Of a stretch of 64,000 nt of DNA, positions 36,329 through 48,533 are shown in pieces. The stretch lies in the NCBI GenBank assembly GCA_051294375.1, contig CM119263.1, positions 23,462,762 through 23,526,761 on the forward strand. The letters are read 5' to 3'. The notes beneath the pieces were generated by a model. It did not search any database. It was not told the DNA's origin and saw nothing but the letters and a program-made list of their open reading frames with translations. A program made the position numbers and the translations under genes. Positions within the stretch are counted from its first letter, which is position 1. Every line of letters begins with the position of its first letter. The stretch is from Paraspadella gotoi (lineage: Eukaryota > Chaetognatha).

Positions 36329-36532
36329 TTTTTTAAAGGAAGAAGTGAAAAGTAATTAGTTCGCGGGCGCAGAGATTTTCTACGACGTTCTTTCTTTTTC
36401 TTTTTCGGTTTTGCGCGCGGATTCGATTTCCGGAATTTTATCAGTTAATTTTATGAAAATTACCCTCAGGTCATGTGAGAAAGAAATCTTTTTTTTCCTT
36501 TCTTCCTTTTTAAAGATTTAATTTTTGTTTCT
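36329..36532. repeat. 205-bp duplicated block, second copy
   Basis: Copy of 35142-35348 with about six small differences. Confidence 0.9.
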
Positions 36533-38128
36533 GTTTATCTCTCTCTTTTTACTTTCTTACTAAAAAATCTTTTACGAATACCAGGAAAAAATCATTAAGG
36601 CTCTGAATGGTTGTGAAGCAAATCGATGAATGGACGGATGAATGAGTATGAGTGAATGAAGGCATCGAAGTTACGAAAGAAAAAAAAATATGAAAATTTA
36701 CAAATTTAGGTTTTTTTTTGAAAATTGAGAATTCGTAAATTTGCCGTCGTCTTCGTCATCGTCGTCGTCGTCGTCGAAGTCATAGCGATCAACGTCCATT
36801 TGCGATCATAACTTTTTTCAACAAAGCATAAATAACAAGCTAGTCCGGAAAACGACATCAAAATATTATTAAAAAAAACTTGTAGTACGTAAATTGGTTT
36901 ACAACTTACCCCATTTTCGATCGGACGAAGTCGTCGGAAAGAGCCGGTGTGTCAAGTTTCTCTTCAACTTTTTTTCTTCTTTGAATTTTATTTGAGTAAA
37001 ATTGTTTTTCGATTGTTTACATAAACTTTCGACGTTGCCGATGAAACGTGAAATCGGTTCTCGCTTTTCTTTATCTTCTTTTTTTTAAAAATTGTTTCTC
37101 ACCGACTTAATGTTCAAATTCTTCTTTAACTACGGGTGATGGTAACGATAAGAGTCGAAAAAAAAAAAAACGTTGAAAATTCTTTTTATCTCTTTGTTCT
37201 TTTTCTCAGTTTTTTTTCTTCTTTTTTTAATTCGTCCCACGAGTGACGCGGAATCATAAAGTGGGCGTCGATCAGAATGGAGTGAAGCAACAGTTATGTG
37301 AGTTATTATTATTATTATTATTATTGGGATATTTGTAAAAATTTTTATTCGCGCTTTCTTCAAAGCTTATTTTAGTGTTTTTCATGGATAACCTGAACCT
37401 ATCTCTGTCAGCTTTTCCAGTAAAAAGTAAGTTTTTCGGCCAATGATAAAGTTTTTCTACAATGACCAAAAGTCGGGGAAAAACCCGCGCGTATGGCAGA
37501 CCAAAATTGCAATGGCTTCTGACGGCAAGCTCAACGTCAATGATACCGAAAGAAGCGCCTTGCAATTATGAGCATCTCACTTTCGCTTTCTGCTTTTATT
37601 TCACTCGATGAACGAAAAAAATAACTCTTTCACTAGAAAGATTTTTTTTCTCCTGGTGGCCGAAAACCGATTAACTTTTAGGATTTTTTTTTTTTTGCGT
37701 CGTTTTAATTGAGAAAGTTCAAAAGTTCTTAATTTTTCTGCCGGAAATCGGCGACGAAGGGGAGTCGTTCCTCTTCGCCGGGAGAGTCTACGCGTAAAAA
37801 AAAGACGCCGGGCGACTGAGTTTCCGGTTCGCGTCGTCGTTTCTTCGACCGGAAGCGACGAGGAACGCGGCCACGCCCCCCCCTTCGCCTCGACGCGCGG
37901 AAAAAGCGAGAGAAGCGGAGATCGCGTGAGTCGCGGGAAAAATCGCGGAAAAACCAAAGACAAACCGTGAAAAACGCAAAGTTAAAAGAGCACCAACGCC
38001 GTGGTCGTCGTCGTCGTTATCGTCGTCGTTCGCGTCATCGTCGTCGTCGTTGTTCTCGCCACCGGGAAGGAAAAGATACGAGAGATTGGAGTGATGAGAA
38101 GGACTAGTTTATAAGGTCAGGACAGGAC

Positions 38129-38130
<2 letters not shown>
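36533..38130. other. Intergenic DNA with trinucleotide runs
   Basis: Contains (GTC)n runs at about 36742-36776 and 37998-38052 and a (TTA)n run at about 37301-37325. A CpG-rich stretch at 37740-37980 carries a minus-strand frame (37601-37963, 120 codons) that is Arg-rich with no recognisable domain. No gene is supported. Confidence 0.5.
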
Positions 38131-38131
<1 letters not shown>

Positions 38132-38170
<39 letters not shown>

Positions 38171-38195
38171 CGTCTCTCTCTCTCGTTCTCTCTAT
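38132..38195 (-). repeat. (CT)n tract
   Basis: Nearly pure CT, followed after about 90 bp by a (TTTC)n run at about 38293-38325. Confidence 0.94.
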
Positions 38196-38292
38196 CTTTG
38201 GTTTTTCTTTCTTTCCATTTATCTGTTTTCCTCTTCATTCTTTTTTTTTCTTGTTTTTCTTTTTTTCTTTCTTTTTTTTGCTTCTTGTTTGC

Positions 38293-38323
<31 letters not shown>

Positions 38324-38325
38324 TC
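38293..38325 (-). repeat. (TTTC)n microsatellite
   Basis: About eight tandem TTTC units, embedded in T/C-rich sequence. Confidence 0.9.
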
Positions 38326-38684
38326 CCTTAATTTCGATTGAGGAATTATGTAAATATAAACCACATCTCGCTCCGTGTCGCCAATTAGGGAGACCTTTTT
38401 ATTACTCAACCTGAGTATATAAATTAGAAACTCTTCGATGGAAAAACAATAAACGGAAAGCATTTTATATTTAAACGTTAAAAAAACCGGCGAAGCTTGT
38501 AATTACTAAAAGTGATGTTTTACTTTTTAAAATTTTATTTCGCGATCGAGGCCGATTCAAAGCCCCGGCTCGCATCCCCGACTGCAGCGGCTCCCGAAAA
38601 ATTCCGGTCGAATTCCGTTCAATAACTAATGTTTTTCTTTTCAATTTCCAACGTCATTATCTCTTTTTGGTTTCACGTTAATTG

Positions 38685-38707
38685 CTCTCTCTCTCTTTCT
38701 CTCTCTC

Positions 38708-38740
<33 letters not shown>

Positions 38741-39050
38741 TCCTCTCTCTCTCTCTCTCTCTCTCATCTCTCTCCTTCAGCATATTTTCACATTCCTCTC
38801 TCTCTCTCCGTTCTTCGTCGTCTTTCTCTCTCGTCTCTCTCTCTCTCTTTCTCTCTGCTCTCTCTCTCGCTTCTCTCCTCTCTCTCTTGTCTCTGCTCCC
38901 TCTCTCGTCTCTCGATCTCTCGCTCCATTCACGTCAGGCATTTCACACATTCTCTCTCATCTCTCTCTCACCTCTCTCCCTTCCACTCCCTCCTCCTCGT
39001 CTCTTACTCTCTCTCTCTCTCTACTCGTCTCTCTCTGCTCTCTCGTCTCC
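38685..39050 (-). repeat. Extended CT-rich microsatellite domain
   Basis: About 365 bp of CT runs with scattered interruptions. Its two Leu-Ser frames (141 and 129 codons) are repeat translations. Confidence 0.93.
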
Positions 39051-39534
39051 GTGATTCGAACGTCGAAGTGAAAGACATCGCAATCGAAGAACACGGAGAA
39101 TGAGAAAGTAATTAATTTCCAAAACAAAGAAAACTTTTGTTTAAGGAGTTGGAAGGAACGTAAAGGGCGGGAAATCTTAAAGTTTAAAGTCGAGTTAAAA
39201 AAATTAATTAGAAATGAGGTTTTTACGGCGATAGGTTAAAAAAGTTAACATAACTATTAATGTTATGACCTGGAAATTTCTTTCGGTATTTTAGATATTA
39301 CTACAGTAGTTTTATAAGAATCAATTGTATTCTTTTTTGAATCATTGAATTATTTTTCAATGATTTCTATTTGACTACAGCTTGCGTTTAAAAAAAAGGG
39401 AAATTTTGGTATTAGTTTTTTAGTTTTTTAACGACGCCCACTAATTTAAAAAAAGATAATCAAAGAATTAGGTTTTCTTCGTTCATTTATGGGATGCTTA
39501 TAACAAACAAATGCATCACTGAGGTCTTCCCACC

Positions 39535-39645
39535 TCTTCTCTCTCTCTCTCCGCTCTCTCCTCTCTCTCTCTCTCCTTCCTCCTCTCTCTCCTGCTCTCT
39601 CTCTCTCGTCTCTCTCTGCTCTCTCTCTCTTCTCTTCTTCTCCAC
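39535..39645 (-). repeat. CT-rich tract
   Basis: Interrupted CT runs, about 110 bp. Confidence 0.9.
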
Positions 39646-39749
39646 TTCTCCGCAAGCTGAAACGATAAAAGTCACGTGAGCGTTTAAAAGATCGAAGATT
39701 AATAAATTCCTAATGCGAATGACCTGAGTCACGTTAGACGATCCAGCGT

Positions 39750-39850
39750 CACAAAAATAAGCCGACGATCTCCAGCGTCACAGCGTCACAGCGTCACAGC
39801 GTCACAGCGTCACAGCGTCACAGCGTCACAAAAATAAGCCGACGATCTCC
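39750..39850. repeat. 8-bp minisatellite inside a short duplication
   Basis: Seven tandem units of cagcgtca at 39773-39828. The array is flanked by two copies of cacaaaaataagccgacg and following bases, at about 39750 and 39827. Each unit contains GCGTCA, the complement of the CRE/ATF half site TGACGC. It may be replication slippage or a binding-site array. Confidence 0.85.
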
Positions 39851-39965
39851 GAGAACCAGCGGAACCGTGACGCAATAATAATACTTAGAGTTAGAGTGAA
39901 ATTTCGCATTTGTTATTGATTCGCGAAAATAATAATAAAACAATTGGAGAGGTTGGGACGCGGCG

Positions 39966-40119
39966 NNNNNNNNNNNNNNNNNNNNNNNNNNNNNNNNNNN
40001 NNNNNNNNNNNNNNNNNNNNNNNNNNNNNNNNNNNNNNNNNNNNNNNNNNNNNNNNNNNNNNNNNNNNNNNNNNNNNNNNNNNNNNNNNNNNNNNNNNNN
40101 NNNNNNNNNNNNNNNNNNN
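39966..40119. other. Assembly gap, 154 N
   Basis: No second copy of this place is present in the window, so its content cannot be inferred. Confidence 0.95.
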
Positions 40120-41110
40120 GGGGGCAAAGGAGTTTGAGAGAAAAGCGATGGGGACGAATTATTGAAAGTCGAAGAACAAAGGAAGGGCACGAAAAGAAAA
40201 GGTAAGATTTTAAAAAATGAGGAAAAAGAAAAGAAAAGTAAGGTGTCGTTATAAAAATAACAGTAAGTAAAAATAAAATGGCATGGGTGAGGTGAAAAGA
40301 GGCCGCGATAAAGATTAAAGTTTGACGAAGTGACGGCGGTATAACAGCTGAGGGGTTGGGAACTGTGCTAGCGGGTATCCTTGGGGAGCCACTGGGCGAA
40401 ACCAAAGGGGAAAAAAATCTTTCTATTTCGCAGAATAAATAACAAAAAAAAAATCTCTCGAACCGTTCACGTCCGAAAATCCCGAGGAAGAACCGAGTTT
40501 TAACGATAATTGAATGATTATCGCGCATGAATATAAAAATCCAGTGGAAAATAATAAAAGAACGGAAAAGGCCAGACAAAAATCATCTTCGCGAAAAGAA
40601 ATACGATTATATTATTCCCTCTGCGACATGAAAATAATTAGGAGCCAATTAGAAAAAAGTTTTCTTCGCGAAGCCGCATAACCTGGAGGCTTTTGGACGG
40701 AACGGACGGATGGACAACGACTACGACGACGACGACGACGAGGGAATCCAGGGTGATCGGCTTAAGAAGGGACCCAGGAGGGGCTTGCCCCCCCACCTTT
40801 TCTACGCAGGAAAGGGCCGTCCCCTCGTGACATTTGATTCCCAATTCACATTGATTTAGAGTAAAAAAATATTCCTCGGCTTTAACTTAATTTTATTATT
40901 ATCTTTTTTTTTCTCTCGGGACGAGGTTTGTATTGATGCGAGAGATATTGATGAACGCCTAACCAATCCCCTTTTAAAAGTTTTATGTTTATTTTTAAGA
41001 TTTTTATCATTGAACTATCCTAGCTATTTATAAGAGAATTAAACTTCGAAATGTTGGTTTTTTAACTGCAGTTTCAAGGACTTGATAACTAAACCGAAAC
41101 AGTCAAACAA
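40120..41110. other. Intergenic DNA
   Basis: AT-rich with a (CGA)n run at about 40718-40740. No supportable gene. Confidence 0.5.
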
Positions 41111-41114
41111 CGAT

Positions 41115-41292
41115 ACGAGAGAGAAAGAAGAGAGAGAGGAGGAACGAGATATGAGAGAGACGGACGAGGGATAGAGAGAGAGGGAGAGAGAGGGAGAGAG
41201 AGGAGAGAGACGAGAGGACGAGAGGGGGAAGAGCGAGGAGACCGAGCAGAGGAAAGATGAGAAGAGAAGGAGAGGAAAGAGAGAGAGAGATG
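41115..41292 (+). repeat. GA-rich cluster
   Basis: Interrupted GA runs, followed by further GA near 41410-41440. Confidence 0.88.
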
Positions 41293-41559
41293 TAAAAATT
41301 AAAAGGGAAAAGAGTTTTTTGAGTGTACAAAAGAGTTGAGAGTAAATTGACTGGCCTGCGGAAGAACGAGCTAGCGAGGACGAGGATCGACCGTGCGACG
41401 GGATGAGACGGAGAGAGATGAGAGAGAGAGGCGGAGATGAGCGAGCGAGGCCGGAAGGGTGAGGAGCGGTGCGACGAGGGAGACGTGGGATATAGAGTTT
41501 TGATCGTTGTATGTCCGGGCCGGGAGACGGGAACGGTTTTTTCTGCTTTCTTTCTTTTA

Positions 41560-42965
41560 TTTAATTTTTATATATTATTATTCATTGGGTAAAAAGTAAA
41601 TAGTGTCGAAATTTGTCTTGAGCCGACGGTTATATCCCGCCCTTAATGTGGAAGGAGGAGTGATACTCGAAGGGCGAGGGAGGCCGAATTGAACTCAAAT
41701 ATGCGGGCGGACTCTTCATTGATATGAATTGAAGATGGGACCTAGAATTCTTCAAGGGAGGAAGAATAAGAATGTAAAAGAGCATTAGAACAGGATGGAA
41801 CCAAATAGGGGATTGAATGAAGAGAGAGAGGAGAACGGGGGAGGATGAGGGAGAGAGGATGGGATCTATCGTATAAAAGTTTTTAAAAATGTAGATCCTA
41901 TAATACAATGTTATGGTTTAATAAACGGCGTCTTCTTGTCGCGGGCGCAGGCGAGCGGATCTTATCAGAGGACATTGAACTCGTCCGGGGGGGTAAAGCA
42001 GATGGTTTAATTAGATAGGCACTACATGGTGAGGTAGGAGTGTGAATCATTGGTACGGTAAAGGGCAAGAGAGGAGAGGAAGAAGAGCCTTTCACATCCA
42101 ATAGAAAAGACTTGACAAAGGGCACGGATTCTAAGAAGACGTGAGAGAAACACGAAATAATTTATTTCGATCTCAGGAAAAAAATTTCTCATATTTTCCA
42201 CTCCATCCCTCAGCCATCTGCATATTTCTCTCATCTCTCTCTCTCTCTCGTTCTCTTGCTCCTTGTGCACTCATTTTTTCTCTCTTCTCTCCTTCTCTTC
42301 TTCTCGCTCTGTTCTCTTCTTCTCGTCTATCATCATATCTCTCTCTTTTCCTGCAAACTCTACTAACATTAATACGTAATTCCATATTACACACCAGCCA
42401 ACAACGACGTGTAACCGAAAGTCGAAAATATCGAATGTTTGTAAATGATTCGAAAAATTTCTCCAGTTTTTTTTGTTTTGGAAGCCGAAACAGGAAAATT
42501 ATCGAGTTAGGTTTCTTCCGGGTTTCGCTCACCAACCCACTGGACAAAAATAAAATTCATCTCCCTTTTCATATCTGAAATACTCCCCTTAAGCCTGACT
42601 GTGTCTCTTTTCGTGTTTACTCCTCCGCCCTCTTGTCGGATTGCGTTCTGTGTCTTGTGGCTTTACTCTGAGGCGAGGGAAGTAAATATTACAAAAAAAA
42701 CTGAATCAACAGTTTTAGTGGCGCGTCTCACAGGTGGAACTCGTGATTTAGTGGTTATCACAGATATCAGTCCGCCTGTTTACTTTAACTTTACTTGTTC
42801 CGCTCTCCCTTGCAGGGTTCGATGCCCCACTTGATTACGTGGTTTCATACAAGAGAAAATGCTCATGGTAGACACAGCCTTCCCCTAGACCATGGCGTGA
42901 GTGAGTAGTTTTAGGTTAGGTTTAGAATTAAGGGATGGGACAAAAACCCTTCAAATCTATAGGTT
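41560..42965. repeat. Duplicated segment G, left part, first copy
   Basis: Aligns with 47590-48533. Shared landmarks are ttcattgggtaaaaagtaaa, a fall through ttttaaaaatgtagatccta, cgtcttcttgtcg, cattgaactcgtccggg, gtcgaaaatatcgaatgttt, cctgactgtgtctctt and taaaaatgctcat. The second copy is shorter through many deletions and has a 216-N gap. No gene is seen. Confidence 0.8.
42731..42840 (+). tRNA. tRNA-like sequence (pseudogene or SINE head)
   Basis: An A-box-like TTTAGTGGTTATCAC sits in a possible D-arm (GTGA pairs with TCAC). About 65 bases downstream is a B-box-like GGGTTCGATGCC. The ends CAGGTGG and CCACTTG can pair as an acceptor stem. The T-stem is only partly paired, and the box spacing needs an intron of roughly 20 bases, so a working tRNA gene is unlikely. 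It could be a decayed Val- or Glu-type tRNA or the head of a tRNA-derived SINE. The second copy (about 48415-48470) has lost most of it. Confidence 0.3.
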
Positions 42966-44050
42966 ACGTCGACTATCAATCCGCAAACAGGTAGAGCTCA
43001 AGTCCCATGGCGTCAATTCTTTCGCGCTATATGGCCGAACCGACGCTTCATAGCGGACAATAAGAAAGATAGAATTTAGTTGTTGTTCCCTTATAAAGAC
43101 CTTGATTTTTGTTTAAAGGACTTAATGTGAAAAATTAAGACCAGTATCCTTTAAACGCCAGAGGATTAAATAAAATATTGGTACAGAAATTGTGTCCGAA
43201 AAATGGTGGACGTGGTTGTCATAAATACAAAGTGCTCCGAGGGTAAAAACATTAGTTTTAAAGGCGGTTCTGCCCTCTCGAACTACTTGAAGAGCATTTA
43301 TCTTCTGGCGACCAGAATTCATGTCTCTATTTAGTAGGGAATCCGACTGGGCCACCGGTAGAACGTTGGAGGCCAGCAGGCACCCTTAAGTACCTATGTT
43401 GAAGATTATAAATTCACCTGGAGGGATTATTTTCTTGCTATACCAGCCGGTTCACGCCGAACCCTGTGTAGACATAGCATCATTGTTTTACTCTCAATAT
43501 CGTATATTATATTTCTTTGTTTCAATTCCCCAATTCTCTCCATCGTGGGGTCGTTTTGTCTTTGTTTAAATTCAAACTATTAGGGCCAAAAAATATCTAA
43601 ATACCTCCATATACGCAAGAATCCGATAACGCATGGGATTTATATCGCCCGCATATCTTTTGCACAATTGCCTCCCATTTCCTCACTGGTTACTTTTTTG
43701 TCCCTTCTTCCTCCACACCCCTACTACCCGCACCGATCGCTCTGCACCTGGGAACGAGAAAAGAATCCGCACAAAAAAACAACACTTCCCGGTGGAAGTT
43801 CCACGGATATGTAATGGGCGACCTTTTGTCAGTACCCCTCCTCTCTTTAACCGTTCGTGGCGATACACGCGACCAAGGATTGAGAACGCATAATTACCGT
43901 TATACAATCGAGGGATTCCTGATGATGGCCTCTATGGCCGATCTGATAGTGGGTCCTCGAGTCTTCCGGTCACGTGCTCGATTGATGCGCCCGCCCTACC
44001 AGGGTTGGTGCGTGCTATTCGTAGTGTTTGGGAACTCCGGCTGAAGTGAG

Positions 44051-44072
44051 AATTTTTTTTTTTTTTTTTTTA
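44051..44072. repeat. Poly-T tract
   Basis: About 21 T. Read on the minus strand this could be the poly-A end of a retroposed sequence, but no body is recognisable. Confidence 0.8.
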
Positions 44073-46676
44073 ACGGTTGAGGTTGTCTATCAATCATTCA
44101 CTAGATTGTGTGAGCTGAGTATTGTTAACACTGTCCCAAGGTTTGCCGATTAATTTTAAGATTAATCTTTGGGATCAGTTAAATTACATTTTTTTGGTCG
44201 GATTATTCCTTGCACTCATTTTTATGTGTGCTTCGAAATGTTACAATTCGACATAGGTCTAATCTGGTTTCGGGCCTCTTCTTCTTTTCTTTTTTTCGAG
44301 GTTTATCTTAGCAACAGCGCGTTTTCTTTATTTTTGCAATCTCCCGCGGCGCTGGATCCCATCCGGATATTGTGGGTATCCTTCAGGTCTCAGTGATCGT
44401 CGCGACGCGTGGAGTATACTGGCGATAATTCCCGTTATAACATCGCACTTTAGTTCGGGGACGTGCTGCACTCCGGGTCTCACATCGTCAAAACGGGCCG
44501 CTTCGGATCTCTTCCGGTCGCAACCATGTCCTTTATCTTCGTCCCCGTCGGATGATATCAATTTGCGTCTCGTCATTCCATCTACGGATATCTCGTATTA
44601 TCAGAGATACGCCAATTATTATTTAGCGAATTTTTCATATTGTAAATATAATTATTACCATTTTTAAATTGGTTTGAGCCCTCGTTGTACTCTATAAGAT
44701 ACAATAGCCAAAAAATATTACAACGTAATACAAAAATAGTTTATGAAAATTATTTACGGAAACATCCGAGTTTCTGGCAGAATGACTTTAAAAATGTTTT
44801 ATTTTTGTTTATATTCTCTTGACAAATGCCAAAAAAAACGCGATCACAAAGAATTACACGGGATGGTCATTTGATGAATTATAGGTCCTTATAGTACCTT
44901 AGATGACAGAGTTGTTCGGAACTATATTGGGCCGCATATGCTTATAATGGCTTTTGGAACGAGTCAATTTAAAGATTGACTTCGTCCAAACTCTCAATCA
45001 CTTTTGCTTCCTCATGACACCACCATCCTCTGACTGATATGCGCGGCAACACCACTTCCCCGCAGGTATCATGTCAGGGCAGCTTTTCCTCTTCTGGTCT
45101 CGACGGGAAGTCGGCGCATTTATCTCGGCATCGCCCTCGCTGATTTGCTCCGCGCCACTGCGGGGCGCAGGTCGAGAGAAGGGTGTGGGAGATTGACAAA
45201 TTGAACTCATGGTCATTTGTCGAGGTTAGGTATTTAATTCTGGGTCTGTTTTACGTCATTGCTCTGTGGAAGGCTTTTAGACAGCCCTAGAAAGAAAAAA
45301 AAGAAACTTGGTCGTAAAGACATAATTTGCGAAATATCCCAGTATAATAGGGCACTCTAGAGAGAAGAATAGGTTTAAGTTGAAACTTTAACGGGAACCA
45401 AAAAGAGGCTTAAAGATAAAATGTATGGAAATTGCCAAGGAATAATTGTTTACTATATTAGACTCGAATTAGATATAAATTTTACTTTTCGTGTATATAA
45501 GAGGGGTCTTAGGCTTATCAAATAGAGTCTCATCAAATATCAATTTTGATGGCAACACGCAGATCGCTGCAAAACTACTTACTTTTCCGATGACCTTTGT
45601 AACCGTTTAAGACAGATCGAGAAAGGCGAGAATGTGTATCTTCTATTTGCGCTTGACATTTTCGCGAGTTATATCTATGGATCTACCTGGGCTACCGTGT
45701 GTCCGCAATCATGAAAGTGTCTGCCGTGATCTGTCTGAGCTTCTGCCCTACCGGACTTTCCAACAGTCCCCTGTCTCCTTTTGTGGATATGTCCCAACGA
45801 CCCCCGGAGGGTGTGACGGGAGGTAGGAGAAAGATATGATCAAAGGGAGGAAGATATCAAAAAACGGACAAATGAACATCTGCACTTTCGGAATTTGTTC
45901 CAGGGATGAAGGCTGTTGATGTGGGACGGGACAGTGTTTCAGATCGTCGGACGGTTCTACGGACTCCGTTCGCCTGGCCTCGTTACGTCGTCCTCGTATC
46001 AAGGTTCGGGCAACAAAATTCAGCAAACAACAGCCCTTTCAAAACAGAACCACTTAAAAGACTTATGAAACAAATTCTAAAAAGTGAGAGAAAGTCAAAA
46101 AGTATAACGAAATAAAAACGGCAGCTACAGCTATTAACACCACAGGCCAAGATCAAGAGCAAACACAAAATTGAACCCACCTCGCAGTTCGTAGCTTCTC
46201 GCCATCCTCTCGGCGGAAGTACGCCGACCACGGGGAAGGACGAAATCGATTGGAGGAAAACGTGGGGGAGGACCATTGCTACGACTACACAGTCTGCGGT
46301 CTATGCTAGCTAGGAAATTGCGGTTCATGTGGTCCCAGGTTTCGAAGAATGAAATCTTCATCGAATCAACTGTTCGACAAGTTTGAATTTTCTTTAAGAG
46401 ATAATTCCATTGATAGGTAGAAAGCGCCCAGATTGATTTTTACTTTAAAATTTTTTAAAATTACAGTGCTATGTCATTATCTTGGTTAAGAGCTGATGGA
46501 GCCTTAAACCACCCAAGAGCCTAGTCCAAAGGTACAGGGGCAAGATAGCTTATATATTAAGAATGAAATGAAATAATTATTATATATTGAAGTATGTACC
46601 AATATTCATAAAATATTTGAAATAAACGATTTTTTGACTTATTGATGGAACGTTAAAATAAAAATTGTGACAGATA

Positions 46677-47219
46677 TTGCGGGCCAACACCTTTAATCAG
46701 TGGTGGTCCCTCAAAGCGATCTCCAGGCGCGCTATGCCAGAGTATCCCGCTTCGCCGCGTGTCGCAAATTCGCCACTTGTGTTAAGGAACGCACACATAG
46801 GTGATTTCATCCGATCGGTTGATTTATCTCATTGTCTAATTACAGATTATTTACTCAGTATTGGCTGGGATATGTGGGCCGGTTTATTGACCTACTTCAC
46901 GGTGTGTCAAACTTTTCTCGACCAATTCGATCATAGCCTGTCTTCTTTCTTTCTCCATTGGCGCAGTTGGATTTCTCGCTCTCTTTATATAAGGCGGTGT
47001 TCTTCTGGCATATCAGCTGAGTATAATGAAGAGATACTACGGAGAGACAGACTGCGGACCACGCTGCCTCAGCAGGAGGTAGATATAATGCTTTCGACGT
47101 CTGCAACTGAACAAACGACCGGTGAATCTCGGATGAGGCAGATGAGAGTTAGGACATTAAAGAAACATTTAAACTGTAAAAAACATATAACATATAAACA
47201 TATAAACAATGTGGAGTAG
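46677..47219 (+). CDS. Unidentified open frame of 180 codons
   Basis: The longest gap-free, non-repeat frame in the window. It begins at a TTG codon, so the 5' end is uncertain; the first internal ATG lies about 20 codons in. The translation has mixed composition, with a hydrophobic central stretch near residues 60-95 and a basic, Arg/Lys-rich C-terminus ending in a short His/Lys repeat-like tail. No domain or family is recognised. No promoter, splice sites or poly-A signal support it. A frame of this size can arise by chance in 64 kb. Confidence 0.15.
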   Translation: MRANTFNQWWSLKAISRRAMPEYPASPRVANSPLVLRNAHIGDFIRSVDLSHCLITDYLLSIGWDMWAGLLTYFTVCQTFLDQFDHSLSSFFLHWRSWISRSLYIRRCSSGISAEYNEEILRRDRLRTTLPQQEVDIMLSTSATEQTTGESRMRQMRVRTLKKHLNCKKHITYKHINNVE

Positions 47220-47564
47220 ATTGCAAGAGATGATGTCAGACAGGGGCGCACAGAAGGTGTAGAGGCCTCGTATGTCCATGTTCCAGAGGACATCTGCAAT
47301 TCCCTTATAACGCGTTCGAGACCCCGCTCCTTAGTTTGTTAGTCACGCTTTAAAAGAAAGTAGATGAACAGTGGGTTTTTGACAAAATCTCTCTCGCAGA
47401 AATTAATTTCTATAAAGTTTGATAAAGCGACATATAAAAGGGACTTGTTAATGCAACGCGTCGGGAATCAGGATACATGTACGAAGATAGATTAATGATT
47501 TAAAAGAACGAACGAATTAATAGAATGGTTAAAAACGCTTCCGCCAAAGGGTAGACATGGAACT

Positions 47565-47589
47565 NNNNNNNNNNNNNNNNNNNNNNNNN
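47565..47589. other. 25-N gap
   Basis: Separates the two copies of segment G. Confidence 0.95.
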
Positions 47590-48533
47590 ATTTTATATTT
47601 ATATTCATTGGATAAAAGTAAATGTCCGGAATTGTCTTGAGCGTAGTGGGTTATCGAGAGGCGGCAATTGATCAAAAAGGGCGTCATTTATATTTGGGAG
47701 CTAATTCTTCAAAGGGAGAAAGATAAAGAGATAGATACAGATGGACCAAAAGGGATAGAAAGAGAGACGGAGAATGGCTACGTATAAAAGTTTTAAAATT
47801 GATCCTATAAACAATGTTCATGTTTAATAAACACGTCTTCTTGTCGGCCAGCCTTATCAGCATTGAACTCGTCCGGGTAAGCGGTAAGTAAGCACTACAT
47901 TAGTGAGTAAGTGCATCTTGGTAAGGGCAAGAGAGAAAGCNNNNNNNNNNNNNNNNNNNNNNNNNNNNNNNNNNNNNNNNNNNNNNNNNNNNNNNNNNNN
48001 NNNNNNNNNNNNNNNNNNNNNNNNNNNNNNNNNNNNNNNNNNNNNNNNNNNNNNNNNNNNNNNNNNNNNNNNNNNNNNNNNNNNNNNNNNNNNNNNNNNN
48101 NNNNNNNNNNNNNNNNNNNNNNNNNNNNNNNNNNNNNNNNNNNNNNNNNNNNNNNNTCTCTCTCTTTCTCCCTCTCTCTTATCGATTCTTTCCGCCACCG
48201 CAGACGAAAGTCGAAAATATCGAATGTTTGGAAATATCGAAAATTTCTCCAGTTTTTTGTTTTGGAAGCCGAAAGGAAATTATCGATTTTTAGTTTCTTC
48301 CGTTCGCTCAGCCACCCACTGACAAAAAAATCCCCCTTCAACTGAAACTCCCTCAGCCTGACTCTCTCTGTACCCCCGCCCCTTCGGATTTGCGTGGCTT
48401 ACTCGGTTCGTCTTGGTCCTCACGATTATGAAAAGCCCCTGTTTTTAATTTCGCCGGTCCCACTTACGTTAAAAATGCTCATAACTCGCCAATAGTTAGT
48501 TAGTTAGAATAAGATGGGGAAAAAACCTCAAAT
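47590..48533. repeat. Duplicated segment G, left part, second copy
   Basis: A compressed copy of 41560-42965 with many deletions and the 216-N gap at 47941-48156. The gap corresponds to a CT-rich stretch near 42071-42340 in the first copy. Confidence 0.8.
47941..48156. other. Assembly gap, 216 N
   Basis: By alignment with the first copy of segment G it should contain CT microsatellite. Confidence 0.95.

Larger units (their letters stand above)
42970..47275. other. Unique 4.3-kb block without GA repeats
   Basis: Unlike its surroundings, this block lacks microsatellites. It has a mixed composition with several medium open frames on both strands (for example 43633-43893 plus, 43122-43355 minus, 44328-44576 minus, 46134-46361 minus, 46677-47219 plus). 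None has a domain I recognise and none continues across the others. It could be an old transposable element, gene remnants or ordinary intergenic sequence. In the second copy of the flanks it is represented by two N gaps totalling about 1.1 kb plus a 103-bp fragment. Confidence 0.4.

Noticed and set aside
42731-42840. Functional tRNA gene
   Set aside because: T-stem pairing is poor and the spacing is wrong without an intron; kept only as tRNA-like.
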